This document shows, piece by piece, positions 1 through 12,516 of a stretch of DNA of 64,000 nucleotides. Numbering within the stretch: the stretch's first letter is position 1; each line of letters starts with the position of its first letter. Source of the DNA: Xestospongia muta. Taxonomy: Eukaryota > Porifera > Demospongiae > Haplosclerida > Petrosiidae. The notes beneath the pieces are model-generated. The model saw only the letters and a list, made by a program, of their open reading frames with translations, was not told the origin of the DNA and searched no databases. A program made the translations under genes and the position numbers. The stretch lies in the NCBI GenBank assembly GCA_963693285.1, contig OY848928.1, positions 2,542,501 through 2,606,500 on the forward strand, written 5' to 3'.

Positions 1-3000
1 AGACTCTTTATTTTAGAGTTTTAACCTATTTAGACTACTTTATTAGTATATTTAAGACAGATAAACTTACTAAACTCTTTAGATCAGCTTATTTAACCAG
101 TTTTCACACTTAATTTCTAATCATTTTTAACATTCAAAAAGCTCTAAACTCTTTATTTTAGAGTTTTAACCTATTTAGACAATTTTATTACTATATATGA
201 CAGATAAACTTACTAAACTCTTTAGATCAGCTTATTTAACCAGTTTTCACAGTTAATTTCTAATCTGTTTTAACTTTCAAAAAGCTCTAAACTCTTTATT
301 TTTGAGATTTAACCCATTTAGACTCTTTATTAGTATATTTAAGAGAGGTAAACTTACTAAACTCTTTAGATCAGCTTAGTTAACCAGTTTTCACAGTTAA
401 TTTCTAATCTTTTTAACTTTCAAAAAGCTCTAAACTCTTTATTTTAGAGTTTTCACCTATTTAGACTACTTTATTAGTATATTTAAGACAGATAAACTTA
501 CTAAACTCTTTAGATCAGCTTATTTAACCAGTTTTCACAGTTAATTTCTAATCTTTTTTAACTTTCAAAAAGCTCTAAACTCTTTATTTTAGAGTTTTAC
601 CCTATTTAGACTACTTTATTAGTATATTTAAGACAGATAAACTTACTAAACTCCTTAGATCAGCTTATTTAACCAGTTTTCACAGTTAATTTCTAATCAT
701 TTTCAACTTTCAAAAAGCTCTAAACTCTTCATTTTAGAGTTTTAACCTATTTAGACTACTTTATTAGTATATTTAAGAGAGATAAACTTACTAAACTCTT
801 TAGATCAGCTTATTTAACCAGTTTTCACACTTAATTTCTAATCTTTTTCAACTTTCAAAAAGCTCTAAACTCTTTATTTTAGAGTTTTAACCTATTTAGA
901 CTACTTTATTAGTATATTTAAGACAGATAAACTTACTAAACTCTTTAGATCAGCTTATTTAACCAGTTTTCACAGTTAATTTCTAATCTTTTTTAACTTT
1001 CAAAAAGCTCTAAACTCTTTATTTTAGAGTTTTAACCTATTTAGACTACTTTATTAGTATATTTAAGACAGATAAACTTACTAAACTCTTTAGATCAGCT
1101 TATTTAACCAGTTTTCACAGTTAATTTCTAATCTTTTTAAATTTCAAAAAGCTCTAAACTCTTTATTTTAGAGTTTTCACCTATTTAGACTACTTTATTA
1201 GTATATTTAAGACAGATAAACTTACTAAACTCTTTAGATCAGCTTATTTAACCGGTTTTCACAGTTAATTTCTAATCTTTTTTAACTTTCAAAAAGCTCT
1301 AAACTCTTTATTTTAGAGTTTTACCCTATTTAGACTACTTTATTAGTATATTTAAGACAGATAAACTTACTAAACTCCTTAGATCAGCTTATTTAACCAG
1401 TTTTCACAGTTAATTTCTAATCATTTTCAACTTTCAAAAAGCTCTAAACTCTTCATTTTAGAGTTTTAACCTATTTAGACTACTTTATTAGTATATTTAA
1501 GAGAGATAAACTTACTAAACTCTTTAGATCAGCTTATTTAACCAGTTTTCACAGTTAATTTCTAATCGTTTTTAACTTTCAAAAAGCTCTAAACTCTTTA
1601 TTTTAGAGTTTTAACCTATTTAGACTACTTTATTAGTATATTTAAGAGAGATATAATTACTAAACTCTTTAGATCAGCTTATTCAACCTGTTTTCACAGT
1701 TAATTTCTAATCTTTTTCAACTTTCAAAAAGTTCTAAACTCTTTATTTTAGAGTTTTAAACTATTTAGTCTACTTTATTAGTATATTTAAGACAGATAAA
1801 CTTACTAAACTCTTTAGATCAGCTTATTTAACCAGTTTTCACAGTTAATTTCTAATCATTTTCAACTTTCAAAAAGCTTTAAACTCTTTATTTTAGAGTT
1901 TTAACCTATTTAGACTACTTTATTAGTATAGTTAAGACAGCTAAACTTACAAAACTCTTTAGATAAGCTTATTTAACCAGTTTTCAGAGTTAATTTCTAA
2001 TCTTTTTTAACTTTTAGAAAGCTCTAATCTCTTTATTTTAGAGTTTTAACCTATTTAGACTACTTTATTAGTATATTTAAGAGAGATACACTTACTAAAC
2101 TCTTTAGATCAGCTTATTTAACCAGTTTTCACACTTAATTTCTAATCATTTTTAACTTTCAAAAAGCTCTAAACTCTTTATTTTAGAGTTTTAACCTATT
2201 TAGACTACTTTATTAGTATATTTAAGACAGATAAACTTACTAAACTCTTTAGATCAGCTTATTTAACCAGTTTTCACAGTTAATTTCTAATCATTTTCAA
2301 CTTTGAAAAAGCTCTAAACTCTTTATTTTAGATTTTTAACCTATTTAGACTACTTTATTAGTATATTTAAGAGAGATAAACTTACTAAACTGTTTAGATC
2401 AGCTTATTTAACCAGTTTTGACAGTTAATTTCTAATCTTTTTTAACTTTCGAAAAGCTATAAAATCTTTATTTTAGAGTTTTAACCCATTTAGACTAATT
2501 TATTAGTATATTTAAGAGAGATAAACTTACTAAACTCTTTAGATCAGCTTAGTTAACCAGTTTTCACAGTTAATTTCTAATCTTTTTTAACTTTCAAAAA
2601 GCTCTAAACTCTTTATTTTAGAGTTTTAACCTATTTAGACTACTTTATTAGTATATTTAAGACAGATAAACTTACTAAACTCTTTAGATCAGCTTATTTA
2701 ACCAGTTTTTACAGTTAATTTCTAATCATTTTCAACTTTCAAAAAGCTCTAAACTCTTTATTTTAGAGTTTTAACCTATTTAGACTACTTTATTAGTATA
2801 TTTAAGACAGATAAACTTACTAAACTCTTTAGATCAGCTTATTTAACCAGTTTTTACAGTTAATTTCTAATCATTTTCAACTTTCAAAAAGCTCTAAACT
2901 CTTTATTTTAGAGTTTTAACCTATTTAGACTACTTTATTAGTATATTTAAGAGAGATAAACTTACTAAACTTTTTAGATCAGCTTATTTAACGAGTTTTC

Positions 3001-3391
3001 ACAGTTAATTTCTAATCATTTTTAACTTTCAGAATGGTCTAAACTCTTTATTTTAGAGTTTTAACCTATTTAGACTACTTTATTAGTATATTTAAGACAG
3101 ATAAACTTACTAAAGTCTTTAGATCAGCTTACATAACCAGTTTTCACAGTTAATTTCTAATCATTTTTAACTTTCAAAAAGCTCTAAACTCTTTATTTTA
3201 GAGTTTTAACCTATTTAGTCAACATTATTAGTGTATTTAAGACAGATAAACTTACTAAACTCTTTAGATGAGCTTATTTAACCAGTTTTCACAGTTAATT
3301 TCTAATCTTTTTACCTTTAAAAAAGCTCTAAACTCTTTATTTTAGAGTTTTAATCTATTTAGACTACTTTATTAGTATTTTTAAGACAGAT
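1..3391 (+). repeat. Left array segment, diverged monomers
   Basis: About 23 monomers. Frequent variants are AATCATTTTCAACTTTC or AATCATTTTTAAC in the T-tract join and TTTTCACACTTAA. A 5-monomer (724 bp) periodicity shows weakly: the rare variants TTTTCACCTATTT (near 450 and 1174), TTTTACCCTATTT (near 596 and 1320) and CTCCTTAGATC (near 651 and 1375) recur in the same order at that offset. Two adjacent monomers near 2640-2930 both carry the TTTTTACAG variant and look like a recent single-monomer duplication. No gene or other element is present. Confidence 0.9.
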
Positions 3392-4980
3392 GAACTTACT
3401 AAACTCTTTAGATCAGCTTATTTAACCAGTTTTCACAGTTAATTTCTAATCTTTTTTACATTTAAAAAAGCTCTAAACTCTTTATTTTAGAGTTTTAAAC
3501 GATTTAGACTACTTTATTAGTATATTTAAGACAGATAAACTTACTAATCTCTTTAGATCAGCTTATTTAACCAATTTTCACAGTTAATTTCTAATCTTTT
3601 TTACCTTAAAAAAGCTCTAAACTCTTTATTTTAGAGGTTTAACCTATTTAGACTACTTTATTAGTATATTTAAGAGAGATAAACTTACTAAACTCTTTAG
3701 ATCAGCTTAGTTAACCAGTTTTCACGGAGAATTTCTAATGTTTTTTACCTTTTAAAAAGCTCTAAACTCTTCATTTTAGAGTTTTAACCTATTTAGACTA
3801 CTTGATTAGTGTATTTAAGACAGATAAACTTACTAAACTCTTTAGTCAGCTTATTTAACCAGTTTTCACAGTTAATTTCTAATCTTTTTCAACTTTCAAA
3901 AAGCTCTAAACTCTTTATTTTAGAGTTTTAACCTATTTAGACTACTTTATTAGTATATTTAAGACAGATAAACTTACTAAACTCTTTAGATCAGCTTATT
4001 TAACCAGTTTTCACAGTTAATTTCTAATCTTTTTTACCTTTAAAAAAGCTCTAAACTCTTTATTTTAGAGTTTTAACCTATTTAGACTACTTTATTAGTA
4101 TATTTAAGAGAGATAAACTTACTAAACTCTTTAGATCAGCTTATTTAACCAGTTTTCACAGTTAATTTCTAATCATTTTTAACTTTCAAAAAGCTCTAAA
4201 CTCTTTATTTTAGAGTTTTAACCTATTTAGACTACTTTATTAGTATATTTAACACAGATAAATTTTCTAAATCTTTAGATCAGCTTATTTAACCGGTTTT
4301 CACAGTTAATTTCTAATCTTTTTTACTTTAAAAAAGCTCTAAACTCTTTATTTTAGAGTTTTAACCTATTCAGTCTACATTATTAGTGTATTTAAGACAG
4401 ATAAACTTCCTAAACTCTTTAGATCAGCTTATTTAACCAGTTTTCACAGTTAATTTCTAATCTTTTTTACCTTTAAAAAAGCTCTAAACTCTTTATTTTA
4501 GAGTTTTAACCTATTTAGACTACTTTATTAGTATATTTAAGACAGATAAACTTACTAAACTCTTTAGATCAGCTTATTTAACCAGTTTTCACAGGTAATT
4601 TCTAATCTTTTTTACCTTTAAAAAAGCTCTAAACTCTTTATTTTAGAGTTTTAACCTATTTAGACTACTTTATTAGTATATTTAAGACAGATAAACTTAC
4701 TAATCGCTTTAGATCAGCTTATTTAACCAGTTTTCACAGTTAATTTCTAATCTTTTTTACCTTAAAAAAGCTCAAAACTCTATATTTTAGAGTTTTAACC
4801 TATTTAGACTACTTTATTAGTATATTTAAGAGAGATAAACTTACTAAACTCTTTAGTTCAGATTATTTAACCAGTTTCACAGTTAATTTCTAATCTTTTT
4901 TACCTTTCAAAAAGCTCTAAACTCTTTATTTTAGAGTTTTAACCTATTTTGACTACTTAATTAGTGTATTTAAGACAGAT
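3392..4980 (+). repeat. 11-monomer higher-order repeat, copy 1 (1589 bp)
   Basis: Positions x and x+1589 agree from here to 4980. Rare marker variants occur in the same order in both copies: GATGAACTT at the left end, AAACGATTTAGAC (3499/5088), TTTCACGGAGAATTT, TTTAGTCAGC (2 bp deletion), AACACAGATAAATTTTC, ATTCAGTCTACATT (4371/5960), TAATCGCTTTAG and TTTAGTTCAGATT. Identity begins inside AAGACAGAT, which fixes the breakpoint to a few bases. One difference noticed is AACCAGTTTT near 4148 against AACCGGTTTT near 5737. The near-identity points to a recent unequal exchange or equivalent event. Confidence 0.93.
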
Positions 4981-6569
4981 GAACTTACTAAACTCTTTAG
5001 ATCAGCTTATTTAACCAGTTTTCACAGTTAATTTCTAATCTTTTTTACATTTAAAAAAGCTCTAAACTCTTTATTTTAGAGTTTTAAACGATTTAGACTA
5101 CTTTATTAGTATATTTAAGACAGATAAACTTACTAATCTCTTTAGATCAGCTTATTTAACCAATTTTCACAGTTAATTTCTAATCTTTTTTACCTTAAAA
5201 AAGCTCTAAACTCTTTATTTTAGAGGTTTAACCTATTTAGACTACTTTATTAGTATATTTAAGAGAGATAAACTTACTAAACTCTTTAGATCAGCTTAGT
5301 TAACCAGTTTTCACGGAGAATTTCTAATGTTTTTTACCTTTTAAAAAGCTCTAAACTCTTCATTTTAGAGTTTTAACCTATTTAGACTACTTGATTAGTG
5401 TATTTAAGACAGATAAACTTACTAAACTCTTTAGTCAGCTTATTTAACCAGTTTTCACAGTTAATTTCTAATCTTTTTCAACTTTCAAAAAGCTCTAAAC
5501 TCTTTATTTTAGAGTTTTAACCTATTTAGACTACTTTATTAGTATATTTAAGACAGATAAACTTACTAAACTCTTTAGATCAGCTTATTTAACCAGTTTT
5601 CACAGTTAATTTCTAATCTTTTTTACCTTTAAAAAAGCTCTAAACTCTTTATTTTAGAGTTTTAACCTATTTAGACTACTTTATTAGTATATTTAAGAGA
5701 GATAAACTTACTAAACTCTTTAGATCAGCTTATTTAACCGGTTTTCACAGTTAATTTCTAATCATTTTTAACTTTCAAAAAGCTCTAAACTCTTTATTTT
5801 AGAGTTTTAACCTATTTAGACTACTTTATTAGTATATTTAACACAGATAAATTTTCTAAATCTTTAGATCAGCTTATTTAACCGGTTTTCACAGTTAATT
5901 TCTAATCTTTTTTACTTTAAAAAAGCTCTAAACTCTTTATTTTAGAGTTTTAACCTATTCAGTCTACATTATTAGTGTATTTAAGACAGATAAACTTCCT
6001 AAACTCTTTAGATCAGCTTATTTAACCAGTTTTCACAGTTAATTTCTAATCTTTTTTACCTTTAAAAAAGCTCTAAACTCTTTATTTTAGAGTTTTAACC
6101 TATTTAGACTACTTTATTAGTATATTTAAGACAGATAAACTTACTAAACTCTTTAGATCAGCTTATTTAACCAGTTTTCACAGGTAATTTCTAATCTTTT
6201 TTACCTTTAAAAAAGCTCTAAACTCTTTATTTTAGAGTTTTAACCTATTTAGACTACTTTATTAGTATATTTAAGACAGATAAACTTACTAATCGCTTTA
6301 GATCAGCTTATTTAACCAGTTTTCACAGTTAATTTCTAATCTTTTTTACCTTAAAAAAGCTCAAAACTCTATATTTTAGAGTTTTAACCTATTTAGACTA
6401 CTTTATTAGTATATTTAAGAGAGATAAACTTACTAAACTCTTTAGTTCAGATTATTTAACCAGTTTCACAGTTAATTTCTAATCTTTTTTACCTTTCAAA
6501 AAGCTCTAAACTCTTTATTTTAGAGTTTTAACCTATTTTGACTACTTAATTAGTGTATTTAAGACAGAT
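4981..6569 (+). repeat. 11-monomer higher-order repeat, copy 2 (1589 bp)
   Basis: Directly follows copy 1 with no spacer. It starts with the same GATGAACTT variant and ends at 6569, after which the sequence reads AAACTTACTAAAC instead of GAACTT, so this is a clean two-copy tandem duplication with no third copy. The ATTCAGTCTACATT marker of this unit reappears singly near 7988 and 11754, so parts of the same ancestral set of monomers also occur at older offsets. Confidence 0.93.
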
Positions 6570-7559
6570 AAACTTACTAAACTCTTTAGATCGGCTTATT
6601 TAACCAGTTTTCACAGTTAATTTCTAATCTTTTTTACCTTTAAAAAAGCTCTAAACTCTTTATTTTAGAGTTTTAACCTATTTAGACTACTTTATTAGTA
6701 TATTTAAGAGAGATAAACTTACTAAACTCTTTAGATCAGTTTATTTAACCAGTTTTCACAGTTAATTTCTAATCTTTTTTAACTTTGAAAAAGCTCTAAA
6801 CTCTTTATTTTAGAGTTTTAACCTATTTAGACTACTTTATTTGTATATTTAACACAGATAAACTTACTAAACTCTTTAGATCAGCTTATTTAACCAGTTT
6901 TCACAGTTAATTTCTAATCTTTTTTAACTTTCAAAAAGGTCTAAACTCTTCATTTTTGAGTTTTAACCTATTTAGACTACTTTATTAGTATATTTAAGAC
7001 AGATAAACTTACTAAACTCTTTAGATCAGCTTATTTAACCAGTTTTCACAGTTAATTTCTAATCTTTTTTAACTTTCCAAAAGCTCTAAACTCTTTATTT
7101 TAGAGTTTTAACCTATTTAGACTACTTTATTAGTATATTTAAGAGAGATAAACTTACTAAACTCTTTAGATCAGCTTATTTAACCAGTTTTCACAGTTAA
7201 TTTCTAATCTTTTTTAACTTTCAAAAAGCTCTAAACTCTTTATTTTAGAGTTTTAACCTATTTAGACTACTTTATTTGTATATTTAACACAGATAAACTT
7301 ACTAAACTCTTTAGATCAGCTTATTTAACCAGTTTTCACAGTTAATTTCTAATCTTTTTTAACTTTCAAAAAGCTCTAAACTCTTCATTTTTGAGTTTTA
7401 ACCTATTTAGACTACTTTATTAGTATATTTAAGACAGATAAACTTACTAAACTCTTTAGATCAGCTTATTTAACCAGTTTTCACAGTTAATTTCTAATCT
7501 TTTTTAACTTTCAAAAAGCTCTAAACTCTTTATTTTAGAGTTTTAACCTATTTAGACTA
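6570..7559 (+). repeat. Array segment with 2- and 3-monomer repeats
   Basis: About seven monomers. The linked variants TTATTTGTATATTTAACACAG occur near 6838, 7272 and 7562, that is at 3- and 2-monomer spacings, and CTTCATTTTTGAG occurs near 6947 and 7382. This indicates short local duplications. Nothing other than satellite is present. Confidence 0.85.
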
Positions 7560-8750
7560 CTTTATTTGTATATTTAACACAGATAAACTTACTAAACTCT
7601 TTAGATCAGCTTATTTAACCAGTTTTCACAGTTAATTTCTAATCTTTTTTACCTTTAAAAAAGCTCTAAACTCTTTATTTTAGAGTTTTAACCTATTTAG
7701 ACTACTTTATTAGTATATTTAAGAGAGATAAACTTACTAAACTCTTTAGATCAGCTTATTTAACCAGTTTTCACAGTTAATTTCTAATCATTTTTAACTT
7801 TCAAAAAGCTCTAAACTCTTTATTTTAGAGTTTTAAACTATTTAGACTACTTTATTAGTATATTTAACACAGATAAACTTTCTAAACTCTTTAGATCAGC
7901 TTATTTAACCGGTTTTCACAGTTAATTTCTAATCTTTTTTACTCTTAAAAAAGCTCTAAACTCTTTATTTTAGAGTTTTAACCTATTCAGTCTACATTAT
8001 TAGTGTATTTAAGACAGATAAACTTACTAAACTCTTTAGATCAGCTTATTTAACCAGTTTTCACAGTTAATTTCTAATTTTTTTACCTTTAAAAAAGCTC
8101 TAAACTCTTTATTTTAGAGTTTTAACCTATTTAGACTACTTTATTAGTATATTTAAGACAGATAAACTTACTAAACTCTTTAGATCAGCTTATTTAACCA
8201 GTTTTCACAGTTAATTTCTAATCTTTTTTACCTTTAAAAAAGCTCTAAACTCTTTATTTTAGAGTTTTAACCTATTTAGACTACTTTATTAGTATATTTA
8301 AGACAGATAAACTTAGTAAACTCTTTAGTTTAGCTTATTTAACCAGTTTTCACAGTTAATTTCTAATCTTTTTTACCTTTCAAAAAGCTCTAAACTCTTT
8401 ATTTTAGAGTTTTAACCTATTTTGACTAATTGATTAGTGTATTTAAGACAGATAAACTTACTAAACTATTTAGATCAGCTTATTTAACCAGTTTTCACAG
8501 TTAATTTCTAATCTTTTTCAACTTTCAAAAAGCTCTAAACTCTTTATTTTAGAGTTTTAACCTATTTAGACTACTTTATTAGTATATTTAAGACAGATAA
8601 ACTTACTAAACTCTTTAGATCAGCTTATTTAACCAGTTTTCACAGTTAATTTCTAATCTTTTTTACCTTTAAAAAAACTCTAAACTCTTTATTTTAGAGT
8701 TTTAACCTATTTAGACTACTTTATTAGTATATTTAAGAGAGATAAACTTA
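7560..8750 (+). repeat. 8-monomer block, copy 1 of a 3766 bp-offset duplication
   Basis: Matches 11326-12516 at a constant offset of 3766 bp (26 monomers). Ordered shared markers are AACACAGATAAACTTTC, ATTCAGTCTACATT (7988/11754), TAATTTTTTTACC, ACTTAGTAAACTC followed by TTTAGTTTAGC (8311/12077), CCTATTTTGACTA and TTTAAAAAAACTCTAAAC. Several differences separate the two copies, so this event is older than the 1589 bp duplication. Similarity ends at CTAAACACTTTAG near 8755, where the other copy has the TAGATGATC variant. Confidence 0.82.
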
Positions 8751-11325
8751 CTAAACACTTTAGATCAGCTTCTTTAACCAGTTTTCACAGTTAATTTCTA
8801 ATATTTTTTACCTTTAAAAAAGCTCTAAACTCTTTATTTTAGAGTTTTAATCTATTTAGACTACTTTATTAGTATATTTAAGAGAGATAAACTTACTAAA
8901 CTCTTTAGATCAGCTTATTTAACCAGTTTTCACAGTTAATTTCTAATCTTTTTTAACTTTCAAAAAGCTCTAAACTCTTTATTTTCGAGTTTTAACCTAT
9001 TTAGACTACTTTATTAGTATATTTAAGAGAGATAAACTTACTAAACTCTTTAGATCAGCTTATTTAACCAGTTTTCACAGTTATTTTCTAATCTTTTTCA
9101 CTTTCAAAAATCTCTAAACTCTTTATTTTAGAGTTTTAACCTACTTAGACTACTTTATTAGTATATTTAAGAGAGATAAACTTACTAAACTCTTTAGATC
9201 AGCTTATTTAACCAGTTTTCACACTTAATTTCTAATCTTTTTTACCTTTAAAAAAGCTCTAAACTCTTTATTTTAGAGTTTTAACCTATTTAGACTACTT
9301 TATTAGTATATTTAAGAGAGATAAACTTACTAAACTCTTTAGATCAGCTTATTTAACCAGTTTTCACAGTTAATTTCTAATCATTTTTAACTTTAAAAAG
9401 GCTCTAAACTCTTTATTTTAGAGTTTTAACCTATTTAGACTACTTTATTAGTATATTTAAGACAGATAAACTTACTAAACTATTTAGATTAGCTTATTTA
9501 ACCAGTTTTCACACTTAATTTCTAATCTTTTTCAAATTTCAAAAAGCTCTAAAGTCTTTATTTTAGATTTTAACCTATTTAGACTACTTTATTAGTATAT
9601 TTAAGACAGATAAACTTACTAAACTCTTTAGATCAGCTTATTTAACCAGTTTTCACAGTTAATTTCTAATCTTTTTTAACTTTGAAAAAGCTCTAAACTC
9701 TTTATTTTAGAGTTTTAACCTATTTAGACTACTTTATTAGTATATTTAAGACAGATAAACTTACTAAACTCTTTAGATCAGCTTATTTAACCAGTTTTCA
9801 CAGTTAATTTCTAATCTTTTTTACCTTTAAAAAAGCTCTAACCTCTTTATTTTAGAGTTTTAAACTATTTAGACTACTTTATTAGTATATTTAAGAGAAT
9901 TAAACTTACTAAACTCTTTAGATCAGCTTATTTAACCAGTTTTGACAGTTAATTTCTAATCTTTTTTACCTTTAAAAAAACTCTAAACTCCTTATTTTTG
10001 AGTTTTAACCTATTTAGACTACTTTATTAGTATAATTAAGACAGATAAACTTACTAAACTCTTTAGATGATCTTACTTAACCAGTTTTCACAGTTAATTT
10101 CTAATCTTTTTTACCTTTAAAAAAGCTCTAAACTCTTTATTTTAGAGTTTTAACCTATTTAGACTACTTTATTAGTATATTTAAGAGGGATAAACTTACT
10201 AAACTCTTTAGATCAGCTTATTTAACCAGTTTTCACAGTTAATTTCTAATCTTTTTTACTTTTAAAAAAGCTCTAAACTCTTTATTTTAGAGTTTTAACC
10301 TATTTAGACTACTTTATTAGTATATTTAAGAGAGATAAACTTACTAAACTCTTTAGATCAGCTTATTTAACCTGTTTTTACAGTTAATTTCTAATCTTTT
10401 TTACCTTTAAAAAAGCTCTAAACTCTTTATTTTAGAGTTTTAACCTATTTAGACTACTTTATTAGTATATTTAAGAGAGATAAACTTACTAATCTCTTTC
10501 GATCAGCTTAATTAACCTGTTTTCACAGTTAATTTCTAATCTTTTTCAACTTTCAAAAAGCTCTAAACTCTTTATTTTAGAGTTTTAACCTATTTAGACT
10601 ACTTTATTAGTATATTTAAGAGAGATAAACTTACTGAATTCTTTAGATCAGCTTATTTAACCTGGTTTCATAGTTAATTTCTAATCTTTTTTACTTTTAA
10701 AAAACCTCTAAACTCTTATTTTAGAGTATTAACCTATTTAGACTACTTTGTTAGTACATTGAAGACAGATAAACTTACTAAACCCTTTAGATCAGGTTAT
10801 TTAACCAGTTTTCACAGTTAATTTCTAATCTTTTTCACTTTCAAAAAAGCTCTAAACTCTTTATTTTAGAGTTTTAACCTATTTAGACTACTTTATTAGT
10901 ATATTTAAGACAGATAAACTTACTAAACTCTTTAGATCAGCTTATTTAACCAGTTTTCACAGTTAATTTCTAATCTTTTTCACTTTCAAAAAAGCTCTAA
11001 ACTTTTTATTTTAGAGTTTTAACCTATTTAGACTACTTTATTAGTATATTTAAGAGAGATAAACTTACTAAACTCTTTAGATCAGCTTATTTAAACAGTT
11101 TTCACAGTTAATTTCTAATCTTTTTTAACTTTCAAAAAGCTCTAAACTCTTTATTTTAGAGTTTTAACCTATTTAGACTACTTTATTAGTATATTTAAGA
11201 CAGATAAACTCACTAAACCCTGTAGATTAGCTTATTTAACCAGTTTTCACAGTTAATTTCTAATCATTTTTAACTTTCAAAAAGCTCTAAACTCTTTATT
11301 TTAGAGTTTTAACCTATTTAGACTA
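8751..11325 (+). repeat. Array segment including a 24-monomer-offset block
   Basis: About 18 monomers. The stretch 10450-11180 matches 13928-14658 at 3478 bp (24 monomers), marked by TCTCTTTCGATCAGC, CTGAATTCTTTAG, CTGGTTTCATAG, AGTACATTGAAG (10753/14231) and AAACTTTTTATT. The stretch near 10060-10400 instead matches 12525-12860 at 2463 bp (17 monomers), marked by TAGATGATC, AAGAGGGATAAAC and CCTGTTTTTACAG. Overlapping relations with different offsets show several rounds of exchange. No gene is present. Confidence 0.85.
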
Positions 11326-12516
11326 CTTTATTAGTATATTTAACACAGATAAACTTACTAAACTCTTTAGATCAGCTTATTTAACCAGTTTTCACAGTTA
11401 ATTTCTAATCTTTTTTACCTTTAAAAAAGCTCTAAACTCTTTATTTTAGAGTTTTAACCTATTTAGACTACTTTATTAGTATATTTAAGAGAGATAAACT
11501 TACTAAACTCTTTAGATCAGCTTATTTAACCAGTTTTCACAGTTAATTTCTAATCATTTTTAACTTTCAAAAAGCTCTAAACTCTTTATTTTAGAGTTTT
11601 AACCTATTTAGACTACTTTATTAGTATATTTAACACAGATAAACTTTCTAAACTCTTTAGATCAGCTTATTTAACCAGTTTTCACAGTTAATTTCTAATC
11701 TTTTTTACTCTTAAAAAAGCTCTAAACTCTTTATTTTAGAGTTTTAACCTATTCAGTCTACATTATTAGTGTATTTAAGACAGATAAACTTACTAAACTA
11801 TTTAGATCAGCTTATTTAACCAGTTTTCACAGTTAATTTCTAATTTTTTTACCTTTAAAAAAGCTCTAAACTCTTTATTTTAGAGTTTTAACCTATTTAG
11901 ACTACTTTATTAGTATATTTAAGACAGATAAACTTACTAAACTCTTTAGATGATCTTACTTAACCAGTTTTCACAGTTAATTTCTAATCTTTTTTACCTT
12001 TAAAAAAGCTCTAAACTCTTTATTTTAGAGTTTTAACCTATTTAGACTACTTTATTAGTATATTTAAGAGAGATCAACTTAGTAAACTCTTTAGTTTAGC
12101 TTATTTAACCAGTTTTCACAGTTAATTTCTAATCTTTTTTACCTTTCAAAAAGCTCTAAACTCTTTATTTTAGAGTTTTAACCTATTTTGACTACTTGAT
12201 TAGTGTATTTAAGACAGATAAACTTACTAAACTATTTAGATCAGCTTATTTAACCAGTTTTCACAGTTAATTTCTAATCTTTTTCAACTTTCAAAAAGCT
12301 CTAAACTCTTTATTTTAGAGTTTTAACCTATTTAGACTACTTTATTAGTATATTTAAGACAGATAAACTTACTAAACTCTTTAGATCAGCTTATTTAACC
12401 AGTTTTCACAGTTAATTTCTAATCTTTTTTACCTTTAAAAAAACTCTAAACTCTTTATTTTAGAGTTTTAACCTATTTAGACTACTTTATTAGTATATTT
12501 AAGAGAGATAAACTTA
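11326..12516 (+). repeat. 8-monomer block, copy 2 of a 3766 bp-offset duplication
   Basis: Partner of 7560-8750, with the same marker order. Differences include TTTAGATGATCTTAC near 11950, where the other copy has the standard TTTAGATCAGCTTAT, and AGATCAACTTAG near 12073, where the other copy reads AGATAAACTTAG. The TAGATGATC variant, found near 10066, 11951, 12530 and 13689, appears to have spread between monomers by exchange. Confidence 0.8.
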
